NCBI GenBank assembly: GCA_019312705.1
Contig: JAFDCW010000347.1
Span: 1-5,660 of the forward strand
Length of the DNA: 5,660 nucleotides
Direction: 5' to 3'
DNA from: Deltaproteobacteria bacterium
Lineage (GTDB): Bacteria; Myxococcota; Polyangia; Polyangiales; B10-G4
Under the pieces are notes generated by a model that ran no database searches, was not told the DNA's origin, and worked only from the letters and a program-made list of their open reading frames with translations. Position 1 is the stretch's first letter, and each line of letters opens with the position of its first letter. A program made the translations under genes and the position numbers. Below are positions 1 to 5,133 of this stretch, one piece after another.

Positions 1-738
1 GACGAGGCCGAGGCCCCGGTCGTTGTGGCCGTGCCAGTCGATCTTGACGGTGTCCGACGCGCCGGCGCCCTCGATGACGTTGCGGGTGAAGTGCAGGAGG
101 TTCTTCACGCCGTCCGGGGTGGCGTGGCCGACCGTGTCGCAGACGCAGAGGCGCGTCGCGCCGTGGTCGATCGCTGCCCGAAAGAGGTCCGAGAGCAGCT
201 CCGGTCGGGACCGGGTCGTATCCTCGGTCACGAAGGTGACCGGGAGCCCCTCTTTGACGGCGAAGTCGATGGCTTCGACGGATCGCCCGATGATCAGCTC
301 GCTCGACCAGTCTTCGGCGAGCTTGCGGATCGGCGAGCTGCCGATGAAGGTCATCACCTCGACGGGGCGCCCCGTCTTCTGGCTGACCTCGACCATCGGC
401 TTGATGTCGCTGATCATGGTGCGGCCCGCGCAGGTGGGGATGATCGAGAGCTTCTGGTCGACGATCTCTTGGACGAGGCGGGTGACGTCCTCCAAGGCGC
501 GTTGTCCCGCCCCGGGAAGGCCGACGTCCGAGCTGTAGACCCCGAGCTCGTCCATCAGGTGGAGGATTTCGAGCTTGTCGCCGATGCCCGGGTCCACCAC
601 CGACGGGTTCTGGATGCCGTCGCGGAGCGTCTCGTCGTGCAACTCGAAGCACTTCTCGCCGAAGACCGTCCCCTTGCGGTCGACCTCGTTCCAATCGTAG
701 ATCAGCTCTGCGGCGTCCGCGCTCGGCGTATCGGCCAC
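1..738 (-). CDS. Isopropylmalate synthase / HMG-CoA lyase-like TIM-barrel enzyme (3' end outside window)
   Basis: The first 246 residues are present and the gene continues beyond the left edge. It belongs to the HMGL-like (DRE-TIM metallolyase) family, cytoplasmic metal-dependent enzymes that make or break C-C bonds next to an acyl-CoA. Visible motifs are HDETLRDGIQN (residues 34-44, with R39 and D40 at the catalytic Arg and metal Asp positions), TEDTTRS (171-177), CDTVGHATP (200-208) and the metal-binding HGHND (236-240). The last three resemble isopropylmalate or homocitrate synthase. GIQN replaces the usual GEQ and recalls the GLQN of HMG-CoA lyase. The chosen start is GTG, 4 nt after the thiolase stop. 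It has only a GAGG two bases upstream, so translational coupling to the thiolase is likely. Earlier in-frame codons would overlap the thiolase and I saw no ATG close by. Family assignment is firm. The exact reaction (LeuA-like, homocitrate-like or lyase) is open, because the C-terminal region is missing. Confidence 0.85.
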   Translation of the reverse strand, partial: MADTPSADAAELIYDWNEVDRKGTVFGEKCFELHDETLRDGIQNPSVVDPGIGDKLEILHLMDELGVYSSDVGLPGAGQRALEDVTRLVQEIVDQKLSIIPTCAGRTMISDIKPMVEVSQKTGRPVEVMTFIGSSPIRKLAEDWSSELIIGRSVEAIDFAVKEGLPVTFVTEDTTRSRPELLSDLFRAAIDHGATRLCVCDTVGHATPDGVKNLLHFTRNVIEGAGASDTVKIDWHGHNDRGLGLV

Positions 739-742
739 CGCC

Positions 743-1942
743 TCAGCCTGCGCTTTCGAGGACGACCGCGATGCCCTGGCCGCCGCCGATGCACGCGGAG
801 CCCACGGCGAGGCTCTTGCCGCGCTTCTTCATCGTGTAGATGAGGTTGGTCGTGATGCGCGCGCCAGTGGCGCCGAGGGGGTGACCGAGGGCGATGGCGC
901 CGCCATTCACGTTGGTCCGGTCCTCGGGGAGGCCGAGCTCCTTCTGGCAGGCGAGGAACTGCGGGGCGAAGGCCTCGTTGATGTCAAAGAGGTCGACGTC
1001 ATCTTGTTTGAGGCCGGCGCGGTCGAGGGCGCCACGGATGGCGGGCACGGGGCCGATGCCCATGAGCGTCGGCTCGACCCCCGCGACGCCCCACTGGACG
1101 AGCTTCGCCAGCGGCGTGAGGCCACGGTCCTTGGCCCACTCCCCGTCGACGACGAGCAGGGCGGCGGCACCATCGCAGATGCCCGAGGCGTTGCCGGCGG
1201 TGACCATGCCGTCCTTCTTGAAGACCGGGCGCAGCTTGGCCAGGTCTTCGATCGTCGTCTGGGGCCGCGGGTGCTCGTCGCGGTCGACGGTGATGGTCTT
1301 CTTCCGTGACGGGATCTCCATCGGCGCCAACTCGTCGGCGAAGCCGCCAGACTCCTGGGCCGCGGCCCAGCGCTGCTGGGACTGGAGCGCGAAGGCGTCC
1401 GCCATTTCGCGGGTGATCCCGTACTTGTCGCCGAGGTTCTCGGCGGTCACCGCCATCGGCGTATTGCAGTAGCTGTCGGTGAGGGAGTCCCAGAGCGAGT
1501 CGTTCATCTTCGGCGGCTGGCCGAAGCGGGCGGCGCCGTCGCGCATGCCGTAGATGACGTGGGGCGCCTGGCTCATGGACTCGGCGCCGGTGGCGAGCAC
1601 GGCCTTGGCCTCGCCGAGGATGATCTGCTCGGCGGCGCTGACCACCGCCTGAAAGCCCGACCCGCAGAGGCGGTTGACGGTGAGGGCCGGCTTGTCGATG
1701 GGCAAGCCGGCCTTGAGGCCGACGTGGCGCGCGCCGTAGATGGCGTCGGGGCTCGTCTGCTGCACGTTCCCGAGGATGCACTGGTCGATGTCGGCGGGGT
1801 CGAGGCCCGCCTGGGCGATCGCTGCTTTGCTCGCGTGAACTGCGAGGTCGATGGCGCTGACCTTCTTGAGGGCCCCGCTGAGGGTCCCAAAGGGGGTGCG
1901 CTTGGCCGCGACGATCCAGATTTCCTTCGGGAGCTTGTTCAT
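743..1942 (-). CDS. Thiolase (acetyl-CoA C-acyltransferase / acetyltransferase)
   Basis: This 399-residue protein has the normal length of a bacterial thiolase II. Such enzymes either cleave 3-ketoacyl-CoA to acetyl-CoA plus a shortened acyl-CoA (beta-oxidation) or condense two acetyl-CoA. All catalytic elements are visible: nucleophilic C93 in NRLCGSGFQAV, NEAFAPQ at 322-328, GGAIALGHPLGATG at 347-360 with H354, and C384 in SACIGGGQG near the C-terminus. The N-terminal EIWIVAAKRTPFG is the standard first strand of the fold. The ATG start is supported by a GAGGA ribosome-binding site about 8 nt upstream. It is the middle gene of a minus-strand set, 104 nt after a MaoC-type hydratase and 4 nt before an isopropylmalate-synthase-like gene. 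The hydratase neighbour favours a degradative 3-ketoacyl-CoA thiolase, but sequence alone does not separate this from a biosynthetic acetoacetyl-CoA thiolase. No targeting signal is seen, so it should be cytoplasmic. Confidence 0.96.
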   Translation of the reverse strand: MNKLPKEIWIVAAKRTPFGTLSGALKKVSAIDLAVHASKAAIAQAGLDPADIDQCILGNVQQTSPDAIYGARHVGLKAGLPIDKPALTVNRLCGSGFQAVVSAAEQIILGEAKAVLATGAESMSQAPHVIYGMRDGAARFGQPPKMNDSLWDSLTDSYCNTPMAVTAENLGDKYGITREMADAFALQSQQRWAAAQESGGFADELAPMEIPSRKKTITVDRDEHPRPQTTIEDLAKLRPVFKKDGMVTAGNASGICDGAAALLVVDGEWAKDRGLTPLAKLVQWGVAGVEPTLMGIGPVPAIRGALDRAGLKQDDVDLFDINEAFAPQFLACQKELGLPEDRTNVNGGAIALGHPLGATGARITTNLIYTMKKRGKSLAVGSACIGGGQGIAVVLESAG

Positions 1943-1950
1943 GCGGTGAT

Positions 1951-1955
1951 TCCTC
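1951..1955 (-). promoter_or_regulatory. Ribosome-binding site of the thiolase gene
   Basis: GAGGA on the minus strand, followed by 8 nt and then ATG. This is good Shine-Dalgarno spacing and fixes the thiolase start at 1942. Confidence 0.7.
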
Positions 1956-1980
1956 GGTTGGAATTGGGGTTGAAGGGGAG

Positions 1981-2006
1981 CGGGAGCATACGGCGAAGTG
2001 CTCCCG
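1981..2006. repeat. Inverted repeat / hairpin between hydratase and thiolase genes
   Basis: Perfect 8-bp arms CGGGAGCA (1981-1988) and TGCTCCCG (1999-2006) enclose a 10-nt loop. A flanking GGGG (1975-1978) and CCCC (2013-2016) could extend the stem with bulges. It lies in the 104-nt spacer between two same-strand genes. Neither strand shows a T-tract after it, so it is not a textbook intrinsic terminator. An RNA-processing, stabilising or attenuating hairpin, or an operator, are possible readings. Confidence 0.6.
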
Positions 2007-2046
2007 TCCTCGCCCCGTCACGTGATGAAACGCAAGGCCCCCGCTG

Positions 2047-2883
2047 TCAGTCGACTTCGGCCCACGCGTTGGTGAAGCCGTACTCGCCCGGGCGCTCTTT
2101 GCAGGACGACCGAACGATGACCTTTCCGTCTTCGTTCCAGCCTTCGGTGATGATGGTATCGCCGGGCCAGACGGGCTTGCGGAACTGGCCGTTGAAGGCC
2201 TTCATGCGTGAGGCGTCACCTTCGCAGACGCTGTTGATCACAGCGCGGCAGGCGTAGCCGTAGGTGCAGAGGCCGTGGAGGATCGGGTGGCCGAAGCCGG
2301 CCTTCTCACCGATCGCGGGGTCCGCGTGCAGCGGGTTGAGGTCCCCGTTGAGGCGGTAGAGCAGGGCCTGTTCTTCGGACGTCTTTTCTTCGACCACGAA
2401 GTCGGGGTCGCGCTCGGGGGGGCGCACCTTCCGAGTCCGAGGCGGCGCTTTGCCGCCGAAGCCGCCGTCGAGGCGGTAGATGATGTTCCACTCGGTTTCG
2501 CACACGAGGTCGCCGTCCTCGTCGCGGGTCTCGGTGGTGACGACCGACGTCGCCATGCGCTTGAGGTCGTAGATGCCGGCGACCTTGCCGATGGTCTTGA
2601 GCTTACCGCTCGGCGCGAAGGGTTTGTGCAGGCGGATGCCCTGGCCGCCGTGCACGACGCCGAGGAGGTCCCCGCCGACGATGTCGAAGAGCAGCCGATT
2701 GACGAAGAAAGCCGGTACGACCGCGTAGGTCGGCAGCACCATCGGCCCCCGCTTCTCGTAGAGGTAGTCGAGTTCGCTGCGCTTGGCACCGACGCCCAGG
2801 GCGTAGAGCGCGACGTCACGCCAGTCGTACTCGTGGGTGAGCTCTTTTGTCGTGTGGCCTTCGGCCTCGGGATTCAACGCCAT
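2047..2883 (-). CDS. MaoC-family enoyl-CoA hydratase 2, double hot-dog type
   Basis: This 278-residue protein matches the size and two-domain layout of hydratase 2 enzymes, the (R)-specific enoyl-CoA hydratases related to the hydratase part of peroxisomal multifunctional enzyme 2. They hydrate trans-2-enoyl-CoA to (R)-3-hydroxyacyl-CoA. The N-terminal hot-dog half spans roughly residues 15-145 (YALGVGA at 27-33, PFAPSGKLKTIGKV at 88-101). The C-terminal half carries the signature YRLNGDLNPLHADP (176-189), whose D181 and H186 fit the catalytic Asp/His pair, followed by FGHPILHGLCTYG at 197-209. The ATG start follows GGAGG with 4 nt spacing. No signal peptide is present. As first gene of the minus-strand cluster it would supply a hydroxyacyl-CoA, but no dehydrogenase is visible here to link it to the downstream thiolase. 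It could also act as a dehydratase on a specialised acyl chain. Family call is firm; substrate is unknown. Confidence 0.93.
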   Translation of the reverse strand: MALNPEAEGHTTKELTHEYDWRDVALYALGVGAKRSELDYLYEKRGPMVLPTYAVVPAFFVNRLLFDIVGGDLLGVVHGGQGIRLHKPFAPSGKLKTIGKVAGIYDLKRMATSVVTTETRDEDGDLVCETEWNIIYRLDGGFGGKAPPRTRKVRPPERDPDFVVEEKTSEEQALLYRLNGDLNPLHADPAIGEKAGFGHPILHGLCTYGYACRAVINSVCEGDASRMKAFNGQFRKPVWPGDTIITEGWNEDGKVIVRSSCKERPGEYGFTNAWAEVD

Positions 2884-2887
2884 ATCG

Positions 2888-2892
2888 CCTCC
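2888..2892 (-). promoter_or_regulatory. Ribosome-binding site of the MaoC hydratase gene
   Basis: A perfect GGAGG on the minus strand, 4 nt before the ATG at 2883. The spacing is slightly short but supports that start. Confidence 0.7.
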
Positions 2893-2898
2893 GTGAGG

Positions 2899-2915
2899 CC
2901 GCGGATCTACCGCGG
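2899..2915. repeat. CCGCGG hairpin in the hydratase leader
   Basis: Two copies of the self-complementary hexamer CCGCGG are separated by ATCTA, giving a possible 6-bp GC-only stem with a 5-nt loop. It sits just upstream of the hydratase ribosome-binding site, so in that transcript it would be a leader hairpin. The rest of the 173-nt divergent region (2884-3056) holds a TTGACC -35-like hexamer at 3019-3024 without a convincing -10 partner, and a CCCC/GGGG short inverted repeat at 3023-3036. No clear promoter is visible for either gene. Confidence 0.45.
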
Positions 2916-3056
2916 AAAGGGCCCATCGTCCACGCTCGAAGGGCAGCCGCGGCCAGGGCCAGCCGCGCGGTCGGCCGGCAGGACGATTGCCCGAAGGTTG
3001 GCCTCGCCGTCTCGCCGATTGACCCCACCGACGGGGGGCGACACGCTTCGTACCGG

Positions 3057-3782
3057 ATGCTGAATCGAATGGCCGTGCTCTTGGTGCTCTCAGCGGTCGC
3101 CCCGGCCCTGATGCTCACGGGCTGCCCCGAAACGACGACGTGGGCGGACGGGGGGGACGGAAGCGTCAGGGACTCCGGCATGGGCGTCGATCCCTACGGC
3201 GACGAGGACGGCGACGGCCTCTGCAACATGAACGAGATCAATCGGGCCACCGACGTCTTCGGCCCCGATACCGACGACGACGGCTTCAGCGACTTCGTCG
3301 AGGTGGCGTTCGGCTACAACCCGCTCATTGCGGCGATCCCTCAGGAGGAGGAGGTCTTCGAACTCCTCGCCGAGCCCGGCGCGACGGTGCGGGTGCCGGT
3401 GGCCCTCGTCATCCGGGGCTCCGGCGAGGACTACACCGGCGCCTTCGAGGCGCTTCCGGCCCAAGACGCCAATGGTCTGACCGCCGACGACTTCTGGCAG
3501 GACTCGGTCGCCCTCTTCGCAGACCCCCCGGACAACGTCGCCGTCATCGAAGCCGAGGCCGGGGTCTTTCGCGGTGTCGTCGGTACCACCGAGCTCAACT
3601 TCGAGACGACCTTCACCTTCGAGGGCGGCGACCTCTTCGAGCCCTGCCTCCGGGGCTACCCGTTCCGCTACCTCGTCAAGCGCAGCGACGGCCGCGTCCT
3701 CGGCGCGGAACGGGCTCTCCTGGTGGTCGTGCCCCCGACCAATACGGGCGAGTGGTGCGCCCCCGCGCTCCCATGTTTATAG
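3057..3782 (+). CDS. Predicted lipoprotein with thrombospondin type 3-like calcium motifs
   Basis: The product is 241 residues. The N-terminus is a lipoprotein signal peptide: short basic n-region MLNR, hydrophobic stretch 6-20, lipobox LTGC with the lipidated Cys at 23. It should therefore be exported and membrane-anchored. Residues 45-89 contain two acidic calcium-binding motifs of thrombospondin type 3 style, DEDGDG at 49-54 and DTDDDG at 71-76, each followed by a downstream acidic residue (E60, E82) as in DxDxDGxxDxxE repeats. Residues 95-241 form a beta-rich-looking domain that I do not recognise, with C197, C234 and C240 and an aromatic Gly/Tyr/Phe stretch near 199-206. The first ATG (3057) is preferred to the ATG at 3069 because it adds the basic n-region, although neither has a strong ribosome-binding site. 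It diverges from the hydratase gene and converges on the phospholipase D-like lipoprotein gene. A surface calcium-binding or adhesion role is inference only. Confidence 0.85.
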   Translation: MLNRMAVLLVLSAVAPALMLTGCPETTTWADGGDGSVRDSGMGVDPYGDEDGDGLCNMNEINRATDVFGPDTDDDGFSDFVEVAFGYNPLIAAIPQEEEVFELLAEPGATVRVPVALVIRGSGEDYTGAFEALPAQDANGLTADDFWQDSVALFADPPDNVAVIEAEAGVFRGVVGTTELNFETTFTFEGGDLFEPCLRGYPFRYLVKRSDGRVLGAERALLVVVPPTNTGEWCAPALPCL

Positions 3783-3813
3783 GCGTCGCAACTTGCCGTT
3801 TTGCGGGCGTAGC

Positions 3814-4989
3814 TCAGGGCATCGACGCGAGGGGCCAGGCTCGGTCGAGTTCGGCGATGTAGGCCGCGGCGATGCCCGCATCGTCGACCCAGAGGCTCGC
3901 TTCGCTGTTGCTCCAGGCGTTTGCAGACCAGTTCGGGGAGCCGGTGGCGACCAGGTGGCTGTCGATGATGGCGACCTTGCTGTGCACGTTGCCGTGGCGG
4001 ACCTCGGCGCCGGCGGCGATGAGGGCCATCGCCGGGGGATCGTCGACGTAGGAGGTGCGTACCAAAGCGCGGATGGTGACTCCGCGGCCTCGGGCGCGGA
4101 CGAGGGCGTCGGAAACCTCGGTCCGGGTCCAGGCGCTGATCATCACGTCGACGGAGGTCGTCGAGGCGTCGATCGCGGCGATGAGAGCGTCGAACCACGG
4201 TGATGGGGACGTCGCCGGTGACCGGGGGCTGGTGTAGAGGGTGTAGGCGCCGCCGGTGACCGGAGCCTCGACCGGTTGCGGGCTGAAGGTTCCGGCGAAC
4301 ATCTCTTCGAAGTGTGCCTCGTAGCCGGCGACGATCTCCGCCTGTTCGACGACGAGAGAGTTGTTCATGTCGGTACAGAAGCTGGTGCGGCTCATGTTTC
4401 CAGAGGACACCCAGACTCGCGTGCTGTCGGCGACGATGAACTTGTGATGCATGAACGCCGAGCGGTCGTCGTCGACGATGGTCACCCGGGGGTGAGTCGC
4501 GATCCGGGCGAGGGGGCAATCGCGCACGCCCCCGGCGAGCAGCGGGCACTGGTCGTCGTCGATGACCAGGCGCATCACGAGGTCGGCGTCATCGGCGAGC
4601 TTCGTCTCGAACGCATCGACGACGCAATCCCAGCTCGTCAGGTAGAGGGCCGCGTCGAGGGTGGTATCGGCGCAGGCGAGCACGCTGAAGAGCTGGTCTA
4701 TGTACTCGCTCCCGGTCGGCGTGAAGACCGGTGAGTCCGCGGCCGGCGATGCGCATGCCGGCAGCGGCGGACACGCGCACGCGGGCTCGGCGTCCGGCGG
4801 CGGCGTACTCGTATCGGCCGGGCCGACATCGTCTGGCGGTGCGCTATCGGTTCCGCTATCGGTCGGCGCGGTGTCCGGGGCCGCGTCCATGGCGATCCCG
4901 GTGTCTTCACCCGGGGGGGGGTTGGTATTCGACGCACAGCCGGCGAGGGACAAAGCGGCTGCGAAGAACAAGACGCGGCGCAAGCTCAT
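3814..4989 (-). CDS. Phospholipase D-like (HKD) lipoprotein
   Basis: The product is 391 residues. A signal peptide MSLRR plus hydrophobic 6-16 ends in lipobox LAGC with Cys 18. Residues 19-70 are a low-complexity Asp/Pro/Thr/Ser linker, then a Cys cluster (C71, C73, C79). The rest is a two-domain phospholipase D superfamily fold. HKD motif 1 is H181-x-K183-x4-D188 followed by SSGN (195-198). HKD motif 2 is H336-x-K338-x4-D343 followed by TGSPNWS (349-355). With both motifs intact, hydrolytic or transfer activity on a phosphodiester (phospholipid or nucleic acid) through a phospho-histidine intermediate is expected. The sequence does not tell which substrate. Anchoring places it outside the cytoplasm, at a membrane. 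ATG 4989 gives the best signal peptide; an in-frame GTG at 5007 would add six residues (MLSSVA). Neither start has a clear ribosome-binding site. The stop lies 31 nt from the convergent lipoprotein gene, and no strong terminator is seen between them. Confidence 0.92.
   Translation of the reverse strand: MSLRRVLFFAAALSLAGCASNTNPPPGEDTGIAMDAAPDTAPTDSGTDSAPPDDVGPADTSTPPPDAEPACACPPLPACASPAADSPVFTPTGSEYIDQLFSVLACADTTLDAALYLTSWDCVVDAFETKLADDADLVMRLVIDDDQCPLLAGGVRDCPLARIATHPRVTIVDDDRSAFMHHKFIVADSTRVWVSSGNMSRTSFCTDMNNSLVVEQAEIVAGYEAHFEEMFAGTFSPQPVEAPVTGGAYTLYTSPRSPATSPSPWFDALIAAIDASTTSVDVMISAWTRTEVSDALVRARGRGVTIRALVRTSYVDDPPAMALIAAGAEVRHGNVHSKVAIIDSHLVATGSPNWSANAWSNSEASLWVDDAGIAAAYIAELDRAWPLASMP
4842..4863. 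repeat. Two-copy 12-bp tandem repeat in the lipoprotein linker
   Basis: CGCTATCGGT occurs at 4842-4851 and again at 4854-4863, a 12-bp period. On the coding (minus) strand it encodes the TDSGTDS part of the linker. Because 12 is a multiple of three, copy-number change would alter linker length without a frameshift. Confidence 0.6.
4913..4921. repeat. Homopolymer of nine G (C9 on the coding strand)
   Basis: Nine consecutive G on the plus strand read as AAC CCC CCC CCG GGT in the phospholipase D-like gene, giving N-P-P-P-G five to nine residues after the lipidated Cys. A one-base gain or loss would shift the frame and remove the enzymatic domain. Confidence 0.8.
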
Positions 4990-5030
4990 GGCCACGGAGG
5001 ATAGCACCTTCGCCCGAGGAGGCTCGGCGT

Positions 5031-5043
5031 GGCCTCAGAGGCC
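5031..5043. repeat. GGCCTC-A-GAGGCC inverted repeat
   Basis: A perfect 6-bp inverted repeat around a single central A, in the intergenic region between the divergent phospholipase D-like and FIST genes. Dyad symmetry of this kind is typical of a protein-binding operator, but no regulator is identified. Confidence 0.5.
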
Positions 5044-5078
5044 GTTCACGGCGGGCCTGCAGCCCCCGGAACGTGAAC
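5044..5078. repeat. GTTCACG / CGTGAAC inverted repeat with inner hairpin
   Basis: Perfect 7-bp arms GTTCACG (5044-5050) and CGTGAAC (5072-5078) lie 21 nt apart. Inside is a smaller GGGC-CTGCA-GCCC hairpin (5053-5065) nearly on the same axis. It begins directly after the preceding inverted repeat. It could be an operator or a cruciform-prone element in the shared promoter region of two divergent genes. Confidence 0.5.
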
Positions 5079-5103
5079 TCACCGCGATTGGGCACGGTAG
5101 CAG

Positions 5104-5111
5104 TATACAAT
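5104..5111 (+). promoter_or_regulatory. Possible -10 promoter element for the FIST gene
   Basis: TATACAAT stands out as AT-rich in a GC-rich region and contains two near-matches to TATAAT (TATACA, TACAAT). Transcription would start near 5116-5120, which would leave the ATG at 5110 untranscribed and favours the ATG at 5134. No good -35 hexamer is present at standard spacing; the nearest candidate, TTGGGC at 5088, is too close. The call is therefore tentative. Confidence 0.3.
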
Positions 5112-5122
5112 GCACTCTCGCC

Positions 5123-5128
5123 GGGGGG
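5123..5128 (+). promoter_or_regulatory. Possible ribosome-binding site of the FIST gene
   Basis: A run of six G five nt before the ATG at 5134. It is an impure Shine-Dalgarno match, but it is the only purine-rich block at suitable distance and supports 5134 over the in-frame ATG at 5110. Confidence 0.45.
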
Positions 5129-5133
5129 ATGAG

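Noticed and set aside
25..843. Long plus-strand open frame opposite the isopropylmalate-synthase-like and thiolase genes.
   Set aside because: It is an antisense shadow caused by high GC at third positions. Its translation is rich in Arg, Ala and Asp with no motif, while the minus strand has clear catalytic motifs throughout.
999..2021. Long minus-strand open frame overlapping the thiolase in another frame.
   Set aside because: The translation is Arg/Pro/Ala-rich and lacks motifs, while the 743-1942 frame has every thiolase signature.
2944..2975. Repeated CAGCCGCG units with 16-bp spacing in the divergent intergenic region.
   Set aside because: Only 8 bp are exact, and the neighbouring positions diverge. 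This is low-complexity GC-rich sequence, not a convincing repeat array.
1559..3063. Plus-strand open frames of about 230-260 codons opposite the thiolase and hydratase genes.
   Set aside because: They lie antisense to confidently identified genes, show no recognisable domains, and cross gene boundaries without ribosome-binding sites.
3783..3813. Possible bidirectional terminator between the convergent lipoprotein genes (CGCAA at 3787-3791 with TTGCG at 3801-3805, TTTT at 3799-3802; also GCGTCG/CGACGC at 3783-3828).
   Set aside because: The stem is only 5 bp with a 9-nt loop and the T-run is inside the structure, not after it. The wider repeat is 6 bp with distant arms. Both are too weak to call.
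3803..3880. tRNA-like start: GCGGGCGTAGCTCAG, with a matching TGCCCGC 3' strand at 3873-3879, about tRNA length overall.
   Set aside because: The D-stem partner of GCTC is absent, there is no T-loop TTCGA at the right place, the putative T-stem does not pair, and no CCA follows. Most of the span is coding sequence of the phospholipase D-like gene. Chance complementarity in GC-rich DNA is the simpler explanation.
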